Positions 1 to 9,350 of a stretch of DNA of 64,000 bases are shown here, one piece after another. A program made the position numbers and the translations under genes. Below the pieces are notes generated by a model. It was not told where the DNA came from. It searched no databases and saw nothing but the letters and a program-made list of their open reading frames with translations. The first letter of the stretch is position 1. Each line of letters starts with the position of its first letter. Origin of the DNA: Nocardioides pini (lineage in GTDB: Bacteria > Actinomycetota > Actinomycetes > Propionibacteriales > Nocardioidaceae); assembly GCF_026712185.1 (NCBI RefSeq), contig NZ_JAPPUX010000003.1, positions 124,001 through 188,000 on the forward strand. The letters are read 5' to 3'.

Positions 1-233
1 TTGGCCGCCTCGACCTCGCGGTTCTTCGGCGGCGCGGAGGTGACGAGGTCGTCGAGGAGGTGCTCGGTGATGTGGGCGATCTCCTTCACCGCGGCGTAGA
101 ACGCCGCCTCGTTGGCCTGCGACGGCTTCGTCGTGCCGGCCACCTTGCGCACGTACTGCAGGGCGGCCGCGGTGACCTCGTCACGCGTCGCGGGCGGCTC
201 GAAGTTGTTGAGCGGGCGGATGTTGCGGCACAT
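1..233 (-). CDS. DUF2277 family protein (C-terminus beyond window edge)
   Basis: The minus strand reads from an ATG at 231-233 as MCRNIRPLNNFEPPATRDEV..., continuing through ALQYVRKVAGT and EHLLDDLVTS to the window edge. The opening CRNIRPL-NFEPPAT is the signature of the short DUF2277 family of actinobacteria (usually 80-95 residues). About 77 residues are visible, so only a few C-terminal residues are missing. The function of the family is not known; a conserved N-terminal cysteine is visible. It stands alone, read away from the beta-propeller gene. Confidence 0.85.
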   Translation of the reverse strand, partial: MCRNIRPLNNFEPPATRDEVTAAALQYVRKVAGTTKPSQANEAAFYAAVKEIAHITEHLLDDLVTSAPPKNREVEAA

Positions 234-264
234 GGCTCCGAGGGTACGACGCGGGCGGTGCGGC

Positions 265-2160
265 TCACAGCGCGAAGAACGAGACGTCCTCGCCCGTCAC
301 GAGCGCGACCTTGCCGGAGGCGAGCGGCACGAGGCGTACGCCGGCGACGTCGGTGCCGTGCTCGACCTCGACCATGCGGTTGCTCATCGACCCGTCGGCG
401 AGCGAGAGCACCGAGACCCAGCCGGTGGTGCCCGTCCAGCCCTGGCCGACGACCGTCAGGACGGTGCGCTGCTCGGGCAGCCAGGTGAACTGGCGCGGGT
501 CGGTCGCCGCCCCGGCCTGGGTGCCCTCGTCGTAGCGGACGACGTCGAGCTGGCGGGGGTCGGTGAGGTCGGTGACGTCGAACAGCGCCGCCTGCGCGCC
601 GCGGACGGCTCCGTCGAGCGAGGCGTCCTGGCCCATCCCGACGAGCCGGTGCTCGCCGAGCGGGTGGAGGTACTCGGAGAAGCCGGGGATCTTCAGCTCG
701 CCCAGCAGCCGCGGCGCGGCCGGGTCGCTGAGGTCGACCGCGTAGAGCGGGTCGGTCTGGCGGAAGGTGACCACGATCGCGAGGTCGTCGAACCACCGCA
801 CGGACTTGATCTCCTCGCCGACGCCCAGCTGGTCGACCCGCCCGTCCTCGACGAGGTCGGCGCCGTCCTCGCGGAGCGTCAGCACCGAGTTGAAGTCGCC
901 GGTCTCGCTGCTCGGTCCGACCGCGACGCGCAGCGAGCCGCCGACGGCGTCCATCGACCAGCGGTCCGCGATGGTGCCCTCCACCTCGCCCGAGGCGACG
1001 TACGTCGCGTCGGTCCCGTCGAGGGCGAACGCGAAGAGGGGCGTGGTGCCGCCGGCGTCCGGCCCGCCGGTCGGGCGGCAGGTCATGCAGTCGACCCAGC
1101 CCCACTGGGGTGCCGAGGCGGCGAGGTAGAACCGGTCGGTCGAGAAGTAGGAGGTCGCGGAGTCCGTCGCCACCGCGGTCGTGGTGAGCTCGGTGGGCTC
1201 GGCGGGGTCGAAGGCCAGGAGGGTGGTGGTGCCCAGCGCCACGTCGGCCTGGGGGATCGCGACGTCCGCGCAGTCCACGACCGGCGCGCCGTCGATCGTG
1301 GGGAGCCAGTCGGCGAGGGTCGTGTCACGCACGAGCGCGCGGTTGCGCAGCCGCGCCCGGAGCTGGCCGAGGACCCCGTCGGGCGCGGAGAAGTCGAGCT
1401 CGGGCAGACCATTCTGGAGCACCACGCGCACCACGTCGCCGTGCAGGCGCACCGCCGACGCGCGGCCGCTGACCGTGGTCACGTCGACGACCGTGGGCGA
1501 GGTGGGGTCGGCGAGGTCGACCGTGGTGATCGTCGTCGACCTCCCGTCGGTCGAGGAGCCGAGCACGACCGCGCGCCCGTCGACGAGGACCATCTCGCCC
1601 CCGGGGTCGCCGACCCAGCCGCTGCCGCGGGCGTCGTCGAGAGGGGTGGCGGACAGCAGCCGCGGCTCCGCGCCCGAGACGTCGTACGCCAGCAGCTCGC
1701 CGTCGCGCAGCCGCACCAGCAGGCTGCCGGCCGCCTTCACCACGTCGGCCTCGTCGACGCCGGCCTCCTGGACGTTGGTGCCCGACTCGTTGCTCGTGGT
1801 GCGCGAGGTGCTCACCGTCGACCGGGCGGCCTCCGAGGAGGGAGCGGCACCGGCGGCCGCGTCGCCGCTGGTCATGACGTCGTAGACCACGTCCCCACCC
1901 CAGCCGTAGGCGCCGACCGCCTCGAGCGCCCGGTCGACGTAGGAGGCGAGGAGCTCGTCGCACCCCGCCGCGACCGTGAGGTCGGCATTGGCGAGCACGA
2001 TCGGCGGCGACGACGGCGGCCGACCACCGCCCTCGGTGTCCCTGCCCAGCGCGTAGCCGACACCGACGGCGGCGGCGAGGCTGGTGACGACCGTGGCACC
2101 GGTGACGAGGCGTCGAACGCGCCGAGCCGTGGGCTTCGAGGTGGGCTTCGAGGTGGCCAT
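265..2160 (-). CDS. Membrane-anchored or secreted beta-propeller protein (Beta_propel family)
   Basis: This 631-residue protein starts at ATG 2160 (MATSKPTSKPTARRVRR); longer reading frames would run into the divergent gene at 2213. A basic N-terminus is followed by one hydrophobic stretch (about residues 17-37, LVTGATVVTSLAAAVGVGYAL), read as a signal anchor. The block EAGVDEADVVK, then LLVRLRDGELLAYDVSG, is typical of the actinobacterial 'secreted protein with C-terminal beta-propeller' family. Blade-like repeats (VDLADPTSPTVV, AVDLSDPAAPRLLGEL, FDVTDLTDPRQLD) follow. Its biochemical role is unknown; an extracytoplasmic scaffold or binding protein is plausible. The promoter must lie in the 52 bp shared with the next gene. 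Confidence 0.85.
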   Translation of the reverse strand: MATSKPTSKPTARRVRRLVTGATVVTSLAAAVGVGYALGRDTEGGGRPPSSPPIVLANADLTVAAGCDELLASYVDRALEAVGAYGWGGDVVYDVMTSGDAAAGAAPSSEAARSTVSTSRTTSNESGTNVQEAGVDEADVVKAAGSLLVRLRDGELLAYDVSGAEPRLLSATPLDDARGSGWVGDPGGEMVLVDGRAVVLGSSTDGRSTTITTVDLADPTSPTVVDVTTVSGRASAVRLHGDVVRVVLQNGLPELDFSAPDGVLGQLRARLRNRALVRDTTLADWLPTIDGAPVVDCADVAIPQADVALGTTTLLAFDPAEPTELTTTAVATDSATSYFSTDRFYLAASAPQWGWVDCMTCRPTGGPDAGGTTPLFAFALDGTDATYVASGEVEGTIADRWSMDAVGGSLRVAVGPSSETGDFNSVLTLREDGADLVEDGRVDQLGVGEEIKSVRWFDDLAIVVTFRQTDPLYAVDLSDPAAPRLLGELKIPGFSEYLHPLGEHRLVGMGQDASLDGAVRGAQAALFDVTDLTDPRQLDVVRYDEGTQAGAATDPRQFTWLPEQRTVLTVVGQGWTGTTGWVSVLSLADGSMSNRMVEVEHGTDVAGVRLVPLASGKVALVTGEDVSFFAL

Positions 2161-2212
2161 GGCGGTGGGACGGGCTCCCGACGGCCGTGGTTCCGCGTGG
2201 CACGATGGCGCG

Positions 2213-3379
<1,167 letters not shown>

Positions 3380-3401
3380 CGACCTGCTGGATGATGGGCG
3401 G

Positions 3402-4301
3402 GTGACGGTCGATCGGCACCTCCCGGCTGCCGAGGTGCTGCGCTCCCACCTGGCCGGCAACTTCGCGACGCTGGGCGAGCAGGAGGCACTGGTCCGGTCA
3501 GGTGACGCGAGCGCGATCCACAAGATGCGCATCGCCGCGCGGCGCCTCCGGACGCCGCTGCAGACGGGACAGCCGCTGCTCGTGGTACCCACCGACGCGC
3601 TCGTCGACGAGCTGCGCTGGCTCGGCCGCGAGCTGGGCGGCGCCCGCGACGCCCAAGTGCTCCGCGAACGGCTCCGCCACCTGTTGTCCACGCAACCGCC
3701 GGAGCTCGTGATGGGGTCGGTGGACGTCCTCGTCGACGACGAGCTGTGCGCCGCCGAGCAGCGCGGACGCGCGCAGGCGATCGAGGCGCTGGGCGGCACC
3801 CGGTACGCGCGCCTGGTGGACGGGCTCGACCGCCTCGTGCGGGACCTCCCGGCGACGGAGGAGGCCGACGGACCGGCGGACGAGGTGCTGCCCCGCCTGG
3901 TCCGCCGCGAGCTGAAGCGCCTGCGACGGGCCGTCGGGATCGCCGAGCAGGCCGATGCCGGCGAGGCGAACGACGTGGCCCTCCACGTCGCGCGCAAGAA
4001 GGCGAAACGGCTGCGCTACGCCGCCGAGATGGTGGTCCCGGCCCTGGGCAGGCCGGCGGAGGAGCTCGCCGCGTCCGCGAAGGGGGTCCAGCAGGCCCTG
4101 GGCGAGCACCAGGACACGGTGATGTCGCGCCGGTTCCTGCGCGAGCTGGGGGCACGCGCGCACCTCGACGGGATGAACGGGTTCACCCTCGGCCGGCTGC
4201 ACGCCATCGAGGAGGCACGGGCCGCGGCCGCGGTCGCGGACTTCGAGCGCGCGTGGGGCGAGCTGAAGGACAAGACGGTCCGCACGCGCCGCGGTGGCTA
4301 G
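3402..4301 (+). CDS. CHAD domain-containing protein
   Basis: This 299-residue helical protein has the conserved-histidine CHAD signature: IHKMRIAARRLRTPLQ near residue 40, and a second basic helix ARKKAKRLRYAAEMV near residue 195. CHAD domains bind polyphosphate and often accompany CYTH/triphosphatase enzymes; no CYTH gene is seen here. A GTG at 3402 (VTVDRHLPAAEVLRSHL) was preferred because upstream in-frame sequence is arginine-rich and lies over the end of the preceding reductase gene. It is probably cotranscribed with that gene. Confidence 0.85.
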   Translation: MTVDRHLPAAEVLRSHLAGNFATLGEQEALVRSGDASAIHKMRIAARRLRTPLQTGQPLLVVPTDALVDELRWLGRELGGARDAQVLRERLRHLLSTQPPELVMGSVDVLVDDELCAAEQRGRAQAIEALGGTRYARLVDGLDRLVRDLPATEEADGPADEVLPRLVRRELKRLRRAVGIAEQADAGEANDVALHVARKKAKRLRYAAEMVVPALGRPAEELAASAKGVQQALGEHQDTVMSRRFLRELGARAHLDGMNGFTLGRLHAIEEARAAAAVADFERAWGELKDKTVRTRRGG

Positions 4302-4553
4302 TCGCAGTTCGCACTGACCGGCACGTCTGCGGCGACCCAAGTGAGCCCAGACGGGCCTCGCACGGTGCCAAGATGCGCCAACGCGTCACATGACCGTCCC
4401 GCCGAGACGACGGCGGGTGCGCTGAGCTTGGAAGGACGGCCGTCGACGATGTCCTCGCAGCCGACGCGTTACCCCAGCGGCGGCCAGACGTTCGCGTTAG
4501 AGGGCAAACGTTCGGCCCTTGCTCGGCAACTGCTACTGGGCGATCATGCCCGC

Positions 4554-5066
4554 GTGTCAACCAGCCTCAACGTTTCAGTCACCCGAGATCAAGGGGCCTC
4601 CAGTCGCGGGGAGGCCGCTCGAATCTGGGCCGTTGCCACGGCACACCGCGACGGACGATCTGAGCCGGCTCCGACCTCATCGGCGCTCCCCGTCATCGAA
4701 CGCGGGCTGGGTCATGCCGGAGCAACGCTTCACCTCGCTTCGTTGCGCGGGCGCGCGGCTGGCTTCGCGCTGGTGGTCCCGCAGGACCGCGCTCTGGAGA
4801 TCCTCTACCTCGGAGTCGACCCACAGGCATGGGGGGCTGGAGTCGCGAGCCGACTGCTGGCGGACGTCTGCGAGTACGCCAACGAAATGTCGAGTCAGGA
4901 GGTGGAGCTCTGGGTCTACGACGACAACACCCGCGCTGTCGACGTGTACACGCGAGCAGGCTGGGTCGACACCGGCGAGGTGCGGATCCATCCCACATCA
5001 GGTCGACGCGAGCGGCGCTACGCCCGCAGCACGACGGACCCGCGCAGCGCACACGACGAGGGGTGA
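4554..5066 (+). CDS. GNAT family N-acetyltransferase
   Basis: The C-terminal half carries a clear GNAT acetyl-CoA-binding region: ILYLGVDPQAWGAGVASRLLADVCEYA, then ELWVYDDNTRAVDVYTRAGW (the typical N-x-RA-x-x-x-Y-x-x-x-GW end). The frame is open from 4341, but the first 70 residues of that longer version are unlike any GNAT. A GTG start at 4554 (VSTSLNVSVTRDQG) gives 170 residues, the usual family length; this start is an inference. The substrate cannot be told. The 252 bp before it shows no other gene. It converges on the efflux pump gene. Confidence 0.7.
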   Translation: MSTSLNVSVTRDQGASSRGEAARIWAVATAHRDGRSEPAPTSSALPVIERGLGHAGATLHLASLRGRAAGFALVVPQDRALEILYLGVDPQAWGAGVASRLLADVCEYANEMSSQEVELWVYDDNTRAVDVYTRAGWVDTGEVRIHPTSGRRERRYARSTTDPRSAHDEG

Positions 5067-5105
5067 ACCTTCAACGAAGGCGCTGTTTGAGCCGTGAGGG
5101 GTCCC

Positions 5106-6542
5106 TCACCGCCGCGCGCCGATGCAGCCGAGCACTGCAGTAGTCAGGGCAACGGTCGCAGCCGCCAGGAATGCGGCCGGGAACCCGGAACCGGACTCTC
5201 GCAGCGCGAGAGTCGTGAAGGCGGCGGTGCCGAGTGCTGCGCCGACCTGGGTGGCGCTGCTGGCCAGCCCCGAAGCCAGGCCGGCGTGGGCGTCGGGGAC
5301 GGCTGAGGCGATGACCATGGTGGTGGGGGTGAAGCTGAGCGCGACGCCGGCGGCAACCAGGAACAGGCCCGGGAGCACGCCCAGCAGGTAGCCGGCTTGG
5401 TCGGGGGCGCAGGCGAGCCACAGGTGGCCGCCCGCCAGGACGACGAGGCCGGCGATGAGGCTGACTAGGGGGCCGAACCTGCGCAGGACGCGAGGCAGGA
5501 GTACGAGCGAGACGACGAAGCCGGTCAGGGAAGTGGGGACCATGGCCAGTCCACCCGCCGCGGGGGACATCGCGAGCGCCTGCTGGAGGTAGAGCGCGAC
5601 GAGGACGAACGTGGAGGCGCGGGCTGCTCCGCCGAGGACGGCCAGCGCCACCCCGGTCGCCAGCATCCGGGAGCGAAACAGGTCGAGGGGCACCAAGGGT
5701 TCGGGCGCACGCCGCTCGGCACGGATGAAGAGGGCCGTGAGCGCGACGGGGACTGCTACTCCGACGATGGCGGACTGCTCCCAGCTGCCGGACGCGAGGC
5801 TGAGTGCGCCGTGGACGAGCGCGACGACAGCTCCGGTGATGGTCACTGCTCCGCTCAGGTCGAAGTGGTGGTTGGCCCGCTGCGGGATGTCGTTGAGGAC
5901 GCGCCCGGCCATGACGACGGCCAGCAAGGACACGGGGACGGTGACCATGAAGACCGATGACCAGCCGAACGTGCCGGCCAGCAGCCCGCCCGCGGCGACT
6001 CCGGTGGCGCCGCCTAGCGTGGATGCGGCGCCCCACAGGCTCATGGCCCGTGCCCGACGCTCGCCGGGGAAGTTGACGAGCAGCAGCGCCATCGCGGCCG
6101 GGCTCAGACACGCTGCTCCAGCACCCTGCACGACCCTGCCGGTCAGGAGCATCCATTCGCTCGTAGCGGCCGCTGCCACGAGCGTCCCCACGGTGAACAG
6201 GGCCGACCCGACGGTGAACATGCGTCGCCGGCCGACGTGGTCGGCGACGCGACCGCAGAGCAAGAGCAGCCCGCCGAAGGTCAGCACGTAGGCATTCACC
6301 ACCCAGCTCAGGCTGCTGGCGCCCAGGGACAGCGACGACTGGATCGATGGCAGGGCCACGTTGACGATCGAGGTGTCGAGCATCACGACGAACTGGGCCG
6401 AGACCAGCAACGCCAGGGCGAGCCCGCGGCGGGACCGGCTGGGTCCGCCGGGGCGAGTGCTCGGGCCAGAGCTCGCCATCGCAGGAAGGGCGGCGGGAAA
6501 GGTGGCGGTCGGTGTGGCAGGAGGGGTCGTGCTGGTGGTCAT
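5106..6542 (-). CDS. DHA2-type major facilitator efflux transporter
   Basis: A 478-residue polytopic membrane protein of the EmrB/QacA (14-TM) drug:H+ antiporter class. The first segment contains FVVMLDTSIVNVALPSIQ (motif D1 of the DHA2 group), followed by the loop GRVADHVGRRRMF (motif A) and GRVVQGAGAACLSPAAMALL (motif B region). ATG 6542 (MTTSTTPPATP) was taken as start, giving a short Pro/Thr-rich cytoplasmic leader. It is transcribed divergently from a second pump of the same type with a 287-bp shared control region. The substrate is unknown; lipophilic drugs or an endogenous metabolite are likely. Confidence 0.88.
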   Translation of the reverse strand: MTTSTTPPATPTATFPAALPAMASSGPSTRPGGPSRSRRGLALALLVSAQFVVMLDTSIVNVALPSIQSSLSLGASSLSWVVNAYVLTFGGLLLLCGRVADHVGRRRMFTVGSALFTVGTLVAAAATSEWMLLTGRVVQGAGAACLSPAAMALLLVNFPGERRARAMSLWGAASTLGGATGVAAGGLLAGTFGWSSVFMVTVPVSLLAVVMAGRVLNDIPQRANHHFDLSGAVTITGAVVALVHGALSLASGSWEQSAIVGVAVPVALTALFIRAERRAPEPLVPLDLFRSRMLATGVALAVLGGAARASTFVLVALYLQQALAMSPAAGGLAMVPTSLTGFVVSLVLLPRVLRRFGPLVSLIAGLVVLAGGHLWLACAPDQAGYLLGVLPGLFLVAAGVALSFTPTTMVIASAVPDAHAGLASGLASSATQVGAALGTAAFTTLALRESGSGFPAAFLAAATVALTTAVLGCIGARR

Positions 6543-6829
6543 GGCTGTCACCTCGGTCGTGGAGTCGTCTTCGTCCACGGTCGCGGCGACCGGTCACGGG
6601 TCGCACCGGGGAGATCGCCGGGATTGCGGGCCGGGCGCTGCGCGGTCCGCCCCCTGCCGCTGTCCGTGCGTAGCTGCCGCCACGCGCTGAGCACCCAGCA
6701 CCGGAGTTGATGCCATCACCTCAACCGGAGGTAACCCGGCGGATCCACCGGCGCGACCGGGCCACCTCGGGTCGGACGCTCGGGTCACCGGCATCACCGA
6801 GCCGGCATCACCTTCCCGAGGAGAACGCC
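6543..6829. promoter_or_regulatory. Divergent promoter region between two efflux pumps, with CCGGCGCGACC motif
   Basis: This 287-bp gap separates two divergent pump genes and holds no convincing ORF. CCGGCGCGACC lies at 6748-6758, and the same core recurs upstream of the ABC ATPase (8359-8369), the GNAT gene (11968-11978, last base G) and the micro-ORF at 17210 (17146-17156). A GAGGAG ribosome-binding site precedes the start at 6830. An operator role is inferred from recurrence only. Confidence 0.5.
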
Positions 6830-8323
6830 ATGAGCACCCACTCGCCCCACTCGACGACGGCACCGCCGCCCGGACACGACGAGCACGCCGGCCACCACCC
6901 GGACGCCGCGGACCACCCGCCGGAGACCCGACGCCCCTGGACGGTTCTGGCCCTCATGCTGGCCGCGCAAGTCATGGTCGTCCTTGACGTGAGCGTGGTG
7001 AACGTCGCCCTTCCCAGCATCGCCACCGACCTGCACCTGTCCTCGAGCAGCTACCAGTGGCTGATCAGCGCTTACGTGCTGCTCAGCGGCGGTTTCCTCC
7101 TGCTCGGCGGACGCGTCGCTGACCTCTTCGACCGCCGTCGGGTGTTCCTCACCGGCCTCACGCTGTTCACTGCCGGCTCCCTCACCGCCGGCTTCGCCGA
7201 CACCGCACTGACCCTCATCGCATCCCGCGGCGCCCAGGGCGCCGGCGCAGCGCTGCTCACCCCCGCAGCCATGTCCATCGTCATGGCCACCTACTCGGGT
7301 CGCCAGCGCGCCACCGCCCTCGCCATGTGGGGCACCGTCGCCAGCATGGGCATCGCCGCCGGCGTGCTGTTCGGCGGCATCCTCACCACCGCATTCGACT
7401 GGCGCGCCGTGTTCTTCATCAACGTCCCCATCGGCGTCGCAGTCGCCGCCGGCGTCCTGGTCAAGGTCCGTCTCGCGCCCACCCGGGCTGCTGGCCGCCG
7501 CCAGCTCGACGTGTCCGGGGCAGTGCTCCTGGTGACGGGCCTGCTCACCCTCGTGTACGCCGTGGAGTCCACCACCAGCCACGGCTGGACCGCACCCCAC
7601 ACGCTCGTCGCCGCTGGCCTCGCAGCCATCCTGATGACCGGGTTCGTGGCCAACGAGCGCAAGGTCGAGAGCCCCATCGTCCCGCCCGCCACCTGGCGCA
7701 TCCGGTCCCTGGTGTCCGCATCCACCGTCATGGCGGGCGTCACCGGAGCCGTCGTGGGTGCCATCTTCCTCAGCTCGCTGTACCTGCAGCAGGTGCTCGG
7801 CTCATCCGCGCTCATCACCGGCCTGCAGTTCCTGCCGCTGGCCGCCTTCATCACCGTGAGCGCCGCCGCCGCATCGAAGGCTCTGCCACACGTCGGCGCG
7901 AAGAAGCTCATCGCGGTCGGCCTGGTGATCGCCACCGCCGGAGCCCTGGTCCTCTCGTTCGTCGACTCCGACCCCTCCTACCTGAGCGACGTGCTGCCGG
8001 GCTTCGCGCTGCTCGGCCTGGGCGTGGGCCCGATGTTCGTTGCCATCTCCGTTGCGGCGATGAGCGACGTCGCGCCTGAGCAGTCAGGTCTCGCGTCGGG
8101 ACTGATGATGACCGGTCACGAGATCGGTGCCGCTCTCGGCGTTGCAGCCCTGACCGCGGTTGCCGGAGACCTCACCACCGCCGCGGGCATCACGTCGGGC
8201 AGCCACCACGCGTTCCTCGCCGTCGCCATCGGGCTCGTCGCCCTGCTCATCCCGACGTTCCTGCTGCCCGCCCACGACCCGGACCACACCCCCGCGGGGC
8301 ACGGCCACGGGCACGGGCACTGA
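6830..8323 (+). CDS. DHA2-type major facilitator efflux transporter with histidine-rich termini
   Basis: A 497-residue 14-TM drug:H+ antiporter. It shows VMVVLDVSVVNVALPSIATDL (motif D1), GGRVADLFDRRRVF (motif A) and GAQGAGAALLTPAAMSIV (motif B). ATG 6830 follows GAGGAG. The N-terminus (GHDEHAGHHPDAADHPP) and the C-terminus (PAGHGHGHGH) are histidine-rich, which may bind metal or sense pH; that is inference. It differs in sequence from the divergent pump at 5106-6542, so the pair is not a recent duplication. The downstream hairpin at 8352-8384 may end its transcript. Confidence 0.88.
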   Translation: MSTHSPHSTTAPPPGHDEHAGHHPDAADHPPETRRPWTVLALMLAAQVMVVLDVSVVNVALPSIATDLHLSSSSYQWLISAYVLLSGGFLLLGGRVADLFDRRRVFLTGLTLFTAGSLTAGFADTALTLIASRGAQGAGAALLTPAAMSIVMATYSGRQRATALAMWGTVASMGIAAGVLFGGILTTAFDWRAVFFINVPIGVAVAAGVLVKVRLAPTRAAGRRQLDVSGAVLLVTGLLTLVYAVESTTSHGWTAPHTLVAAGLAAILMTGFVANERKVESPIVPPATWRIRSLVSASTVMAGVTGAVVGAIFLSSLYLQQVLGSSALITGLQFLPLAAFITVSAAAASKALPHVGAKKLIAVGLVIATAGALVLSFVDSDPSYLSDVLPGFALLGLGVGPMFVAISVAAMSDVAPEQSGLASGLMMTGHEIGAALGVAALTAVAGDLTTAAGITSGSHHAFLAVAIGLVALLIPTFLLPAHDPDHTPAGHGHGHGH

Positions 8324-8351
8324 CGGCGCTCAGCCGCACTGCTGACCCGGT

Positions 8352-8384
8352 GGTTTCCCCGGCGCGACCAGGCGCCGGGGAGAC
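8352..8384 (+). promoter_or_regulatory. Hairpin carrying the CCGGCGCGACC motif upstream of the ABC transporter
   Basis: CCCCGGCGC and GCGCCGGGG form an inverted repeat around the loop GACCAG, so the shared motif sits in the left arm of a stem-loop. It can act as a terminator for the efflux pump or as an operator/attenuator for the ABC genes. The 35 bp after it (GACC, AGGCTC, ACCCAC blocks) match the sequence after the motif copy at 11968. Confidence 0.5.
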
Positions 8385-8486
8385 CGAGGCTCAACCCACC
8401 AGACGTGCAAAGCCCTCATCCGCACACCACCCGAGCACCCCAACCGTTCACCGGCCGTCACACGGCCACCCGACCAAGGAGCCACC

Positions 8487-9347
8487 ATGACGAACCTGCT
8501 CAACACCACCCCCGGAATCGCGGACACCCGCCCCGCGGCAGCCTCGACCAAGACAGTCGCGGTGCGCGCCCGAGGCCTGGTCAAGACCTACGGCAGCGGC
8601 CCCGCAGCCGTGAAGGCACTCGACGGAGCCGACCTCGTCATCCACACCGGAACGTTCACCGCCATCATGGGACCCTCCGGGTCCGGCAAGTCGACCCTGA
8701 TGCACGCCCTCGCCGGCCTGGACGTCCTCGACGCCGGCCAGGTGCACATCGGCGACACCGACGTGACGGGCCTGGGCGAGCGGCAGCGCACGTTGCTGCG
8801 CCGCGACCGGTTCGGGTTCGTGTTCCAGAGCTTCAACCTGCTCCCCGCCCTCACCGCGCAGGAGAACATCACCCTCCCGCTGGACCTGGCGGGACGGCGC
8901 GCAGACCCCGACTGGCTGGCGCGGCTCGTCGACACCTTGGGCCTGCGGGACCGGCTCGGCCACCGGCCCTCCGAGCTCTCCGGTGGTCAGCAGCAGCGCG
9001 TCGCCGTCGCCCGAGCCCTGGTCACCCGCCCGGAGATCGTGTTCGCCGACGAACCGACCGGCAACCTCGACACCCGACACGGACAGGTCCTGCTGAGCTT
9101 CCTCCGCGACGCCTGCGACGACCTCGGTCAGACCATCGTCATGGTCACCCACGACCCGCTGGCCGCCGCGCACGCCGACCGAGTCGTGCTCCTCACCGAC
9201 GGCCGCGTCATCGAGGAGATCACCGACCCCACCGCCTCGGCCATCGCCGACCGGATGCTCCAGCTCGACACCGACCAGCACCCCAACCCCCACCCCCGCG
9301 CCGGCTCCGGCTTCGGCTCCGGCTCCGGCTCCATCCAGGAGGGCTGA
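8487..9347 (+). CDS. ABC transporter ATP-binding protein, MacB/LolD type
   Basis: A 286-residue nucleotide-binding subunit. Walker A GPSGSGKST lies near residues 61-69, the Q-loop at FVFQSFNLLP, signature LSGGQQQR, Walker B EIVFADEPTGNLD and the switch histidine in MVTHDP. This pattern is that of MacB/LolD ATPases, which power FtsX-type permeases without carrying substrate through the membrane in the classical way. An AAGGAG site precedes ATG 8487. The C-terminus ends in a Gly/Ser run (GSGFGSGSGS). Its stop lies 3 bp before the permease start, so the two form one operon. Confidence 0.92.
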   Translation: MTNLLNTTPGIADTRPAAASTKTVAVRARGLVKTYGSGPAAVKALDGADLVIHTGTFTAIMGPSGSGKSTLMHALAGLDVLDAGQVHIGDTDVTGLGERQRTLLRRDRFGFVFQSFNLLPALTAQENITLPLDLAGRRADPDWLARLVDTLGLRDRLGHRPSELSGGQQQRVAVARALVTRPEIVFADEPTGNLDTRHGQVLLSFLRDACDDLGQTIVMVTHDPLAAAHADRVVLLTDGRVIEEITDPTASAIADRMLQLDTDQHPNPHPRAGSGFGSGSGSIQEG

Positions 9348-9350
9348 CCC

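Noticed and set aside
5106..8323. Recent duplication of the two efflux pump genes
   Set aside because: They share family motifs only; loops, termini and overall residues differ, so they are ancient paralogues or unrelated imports.
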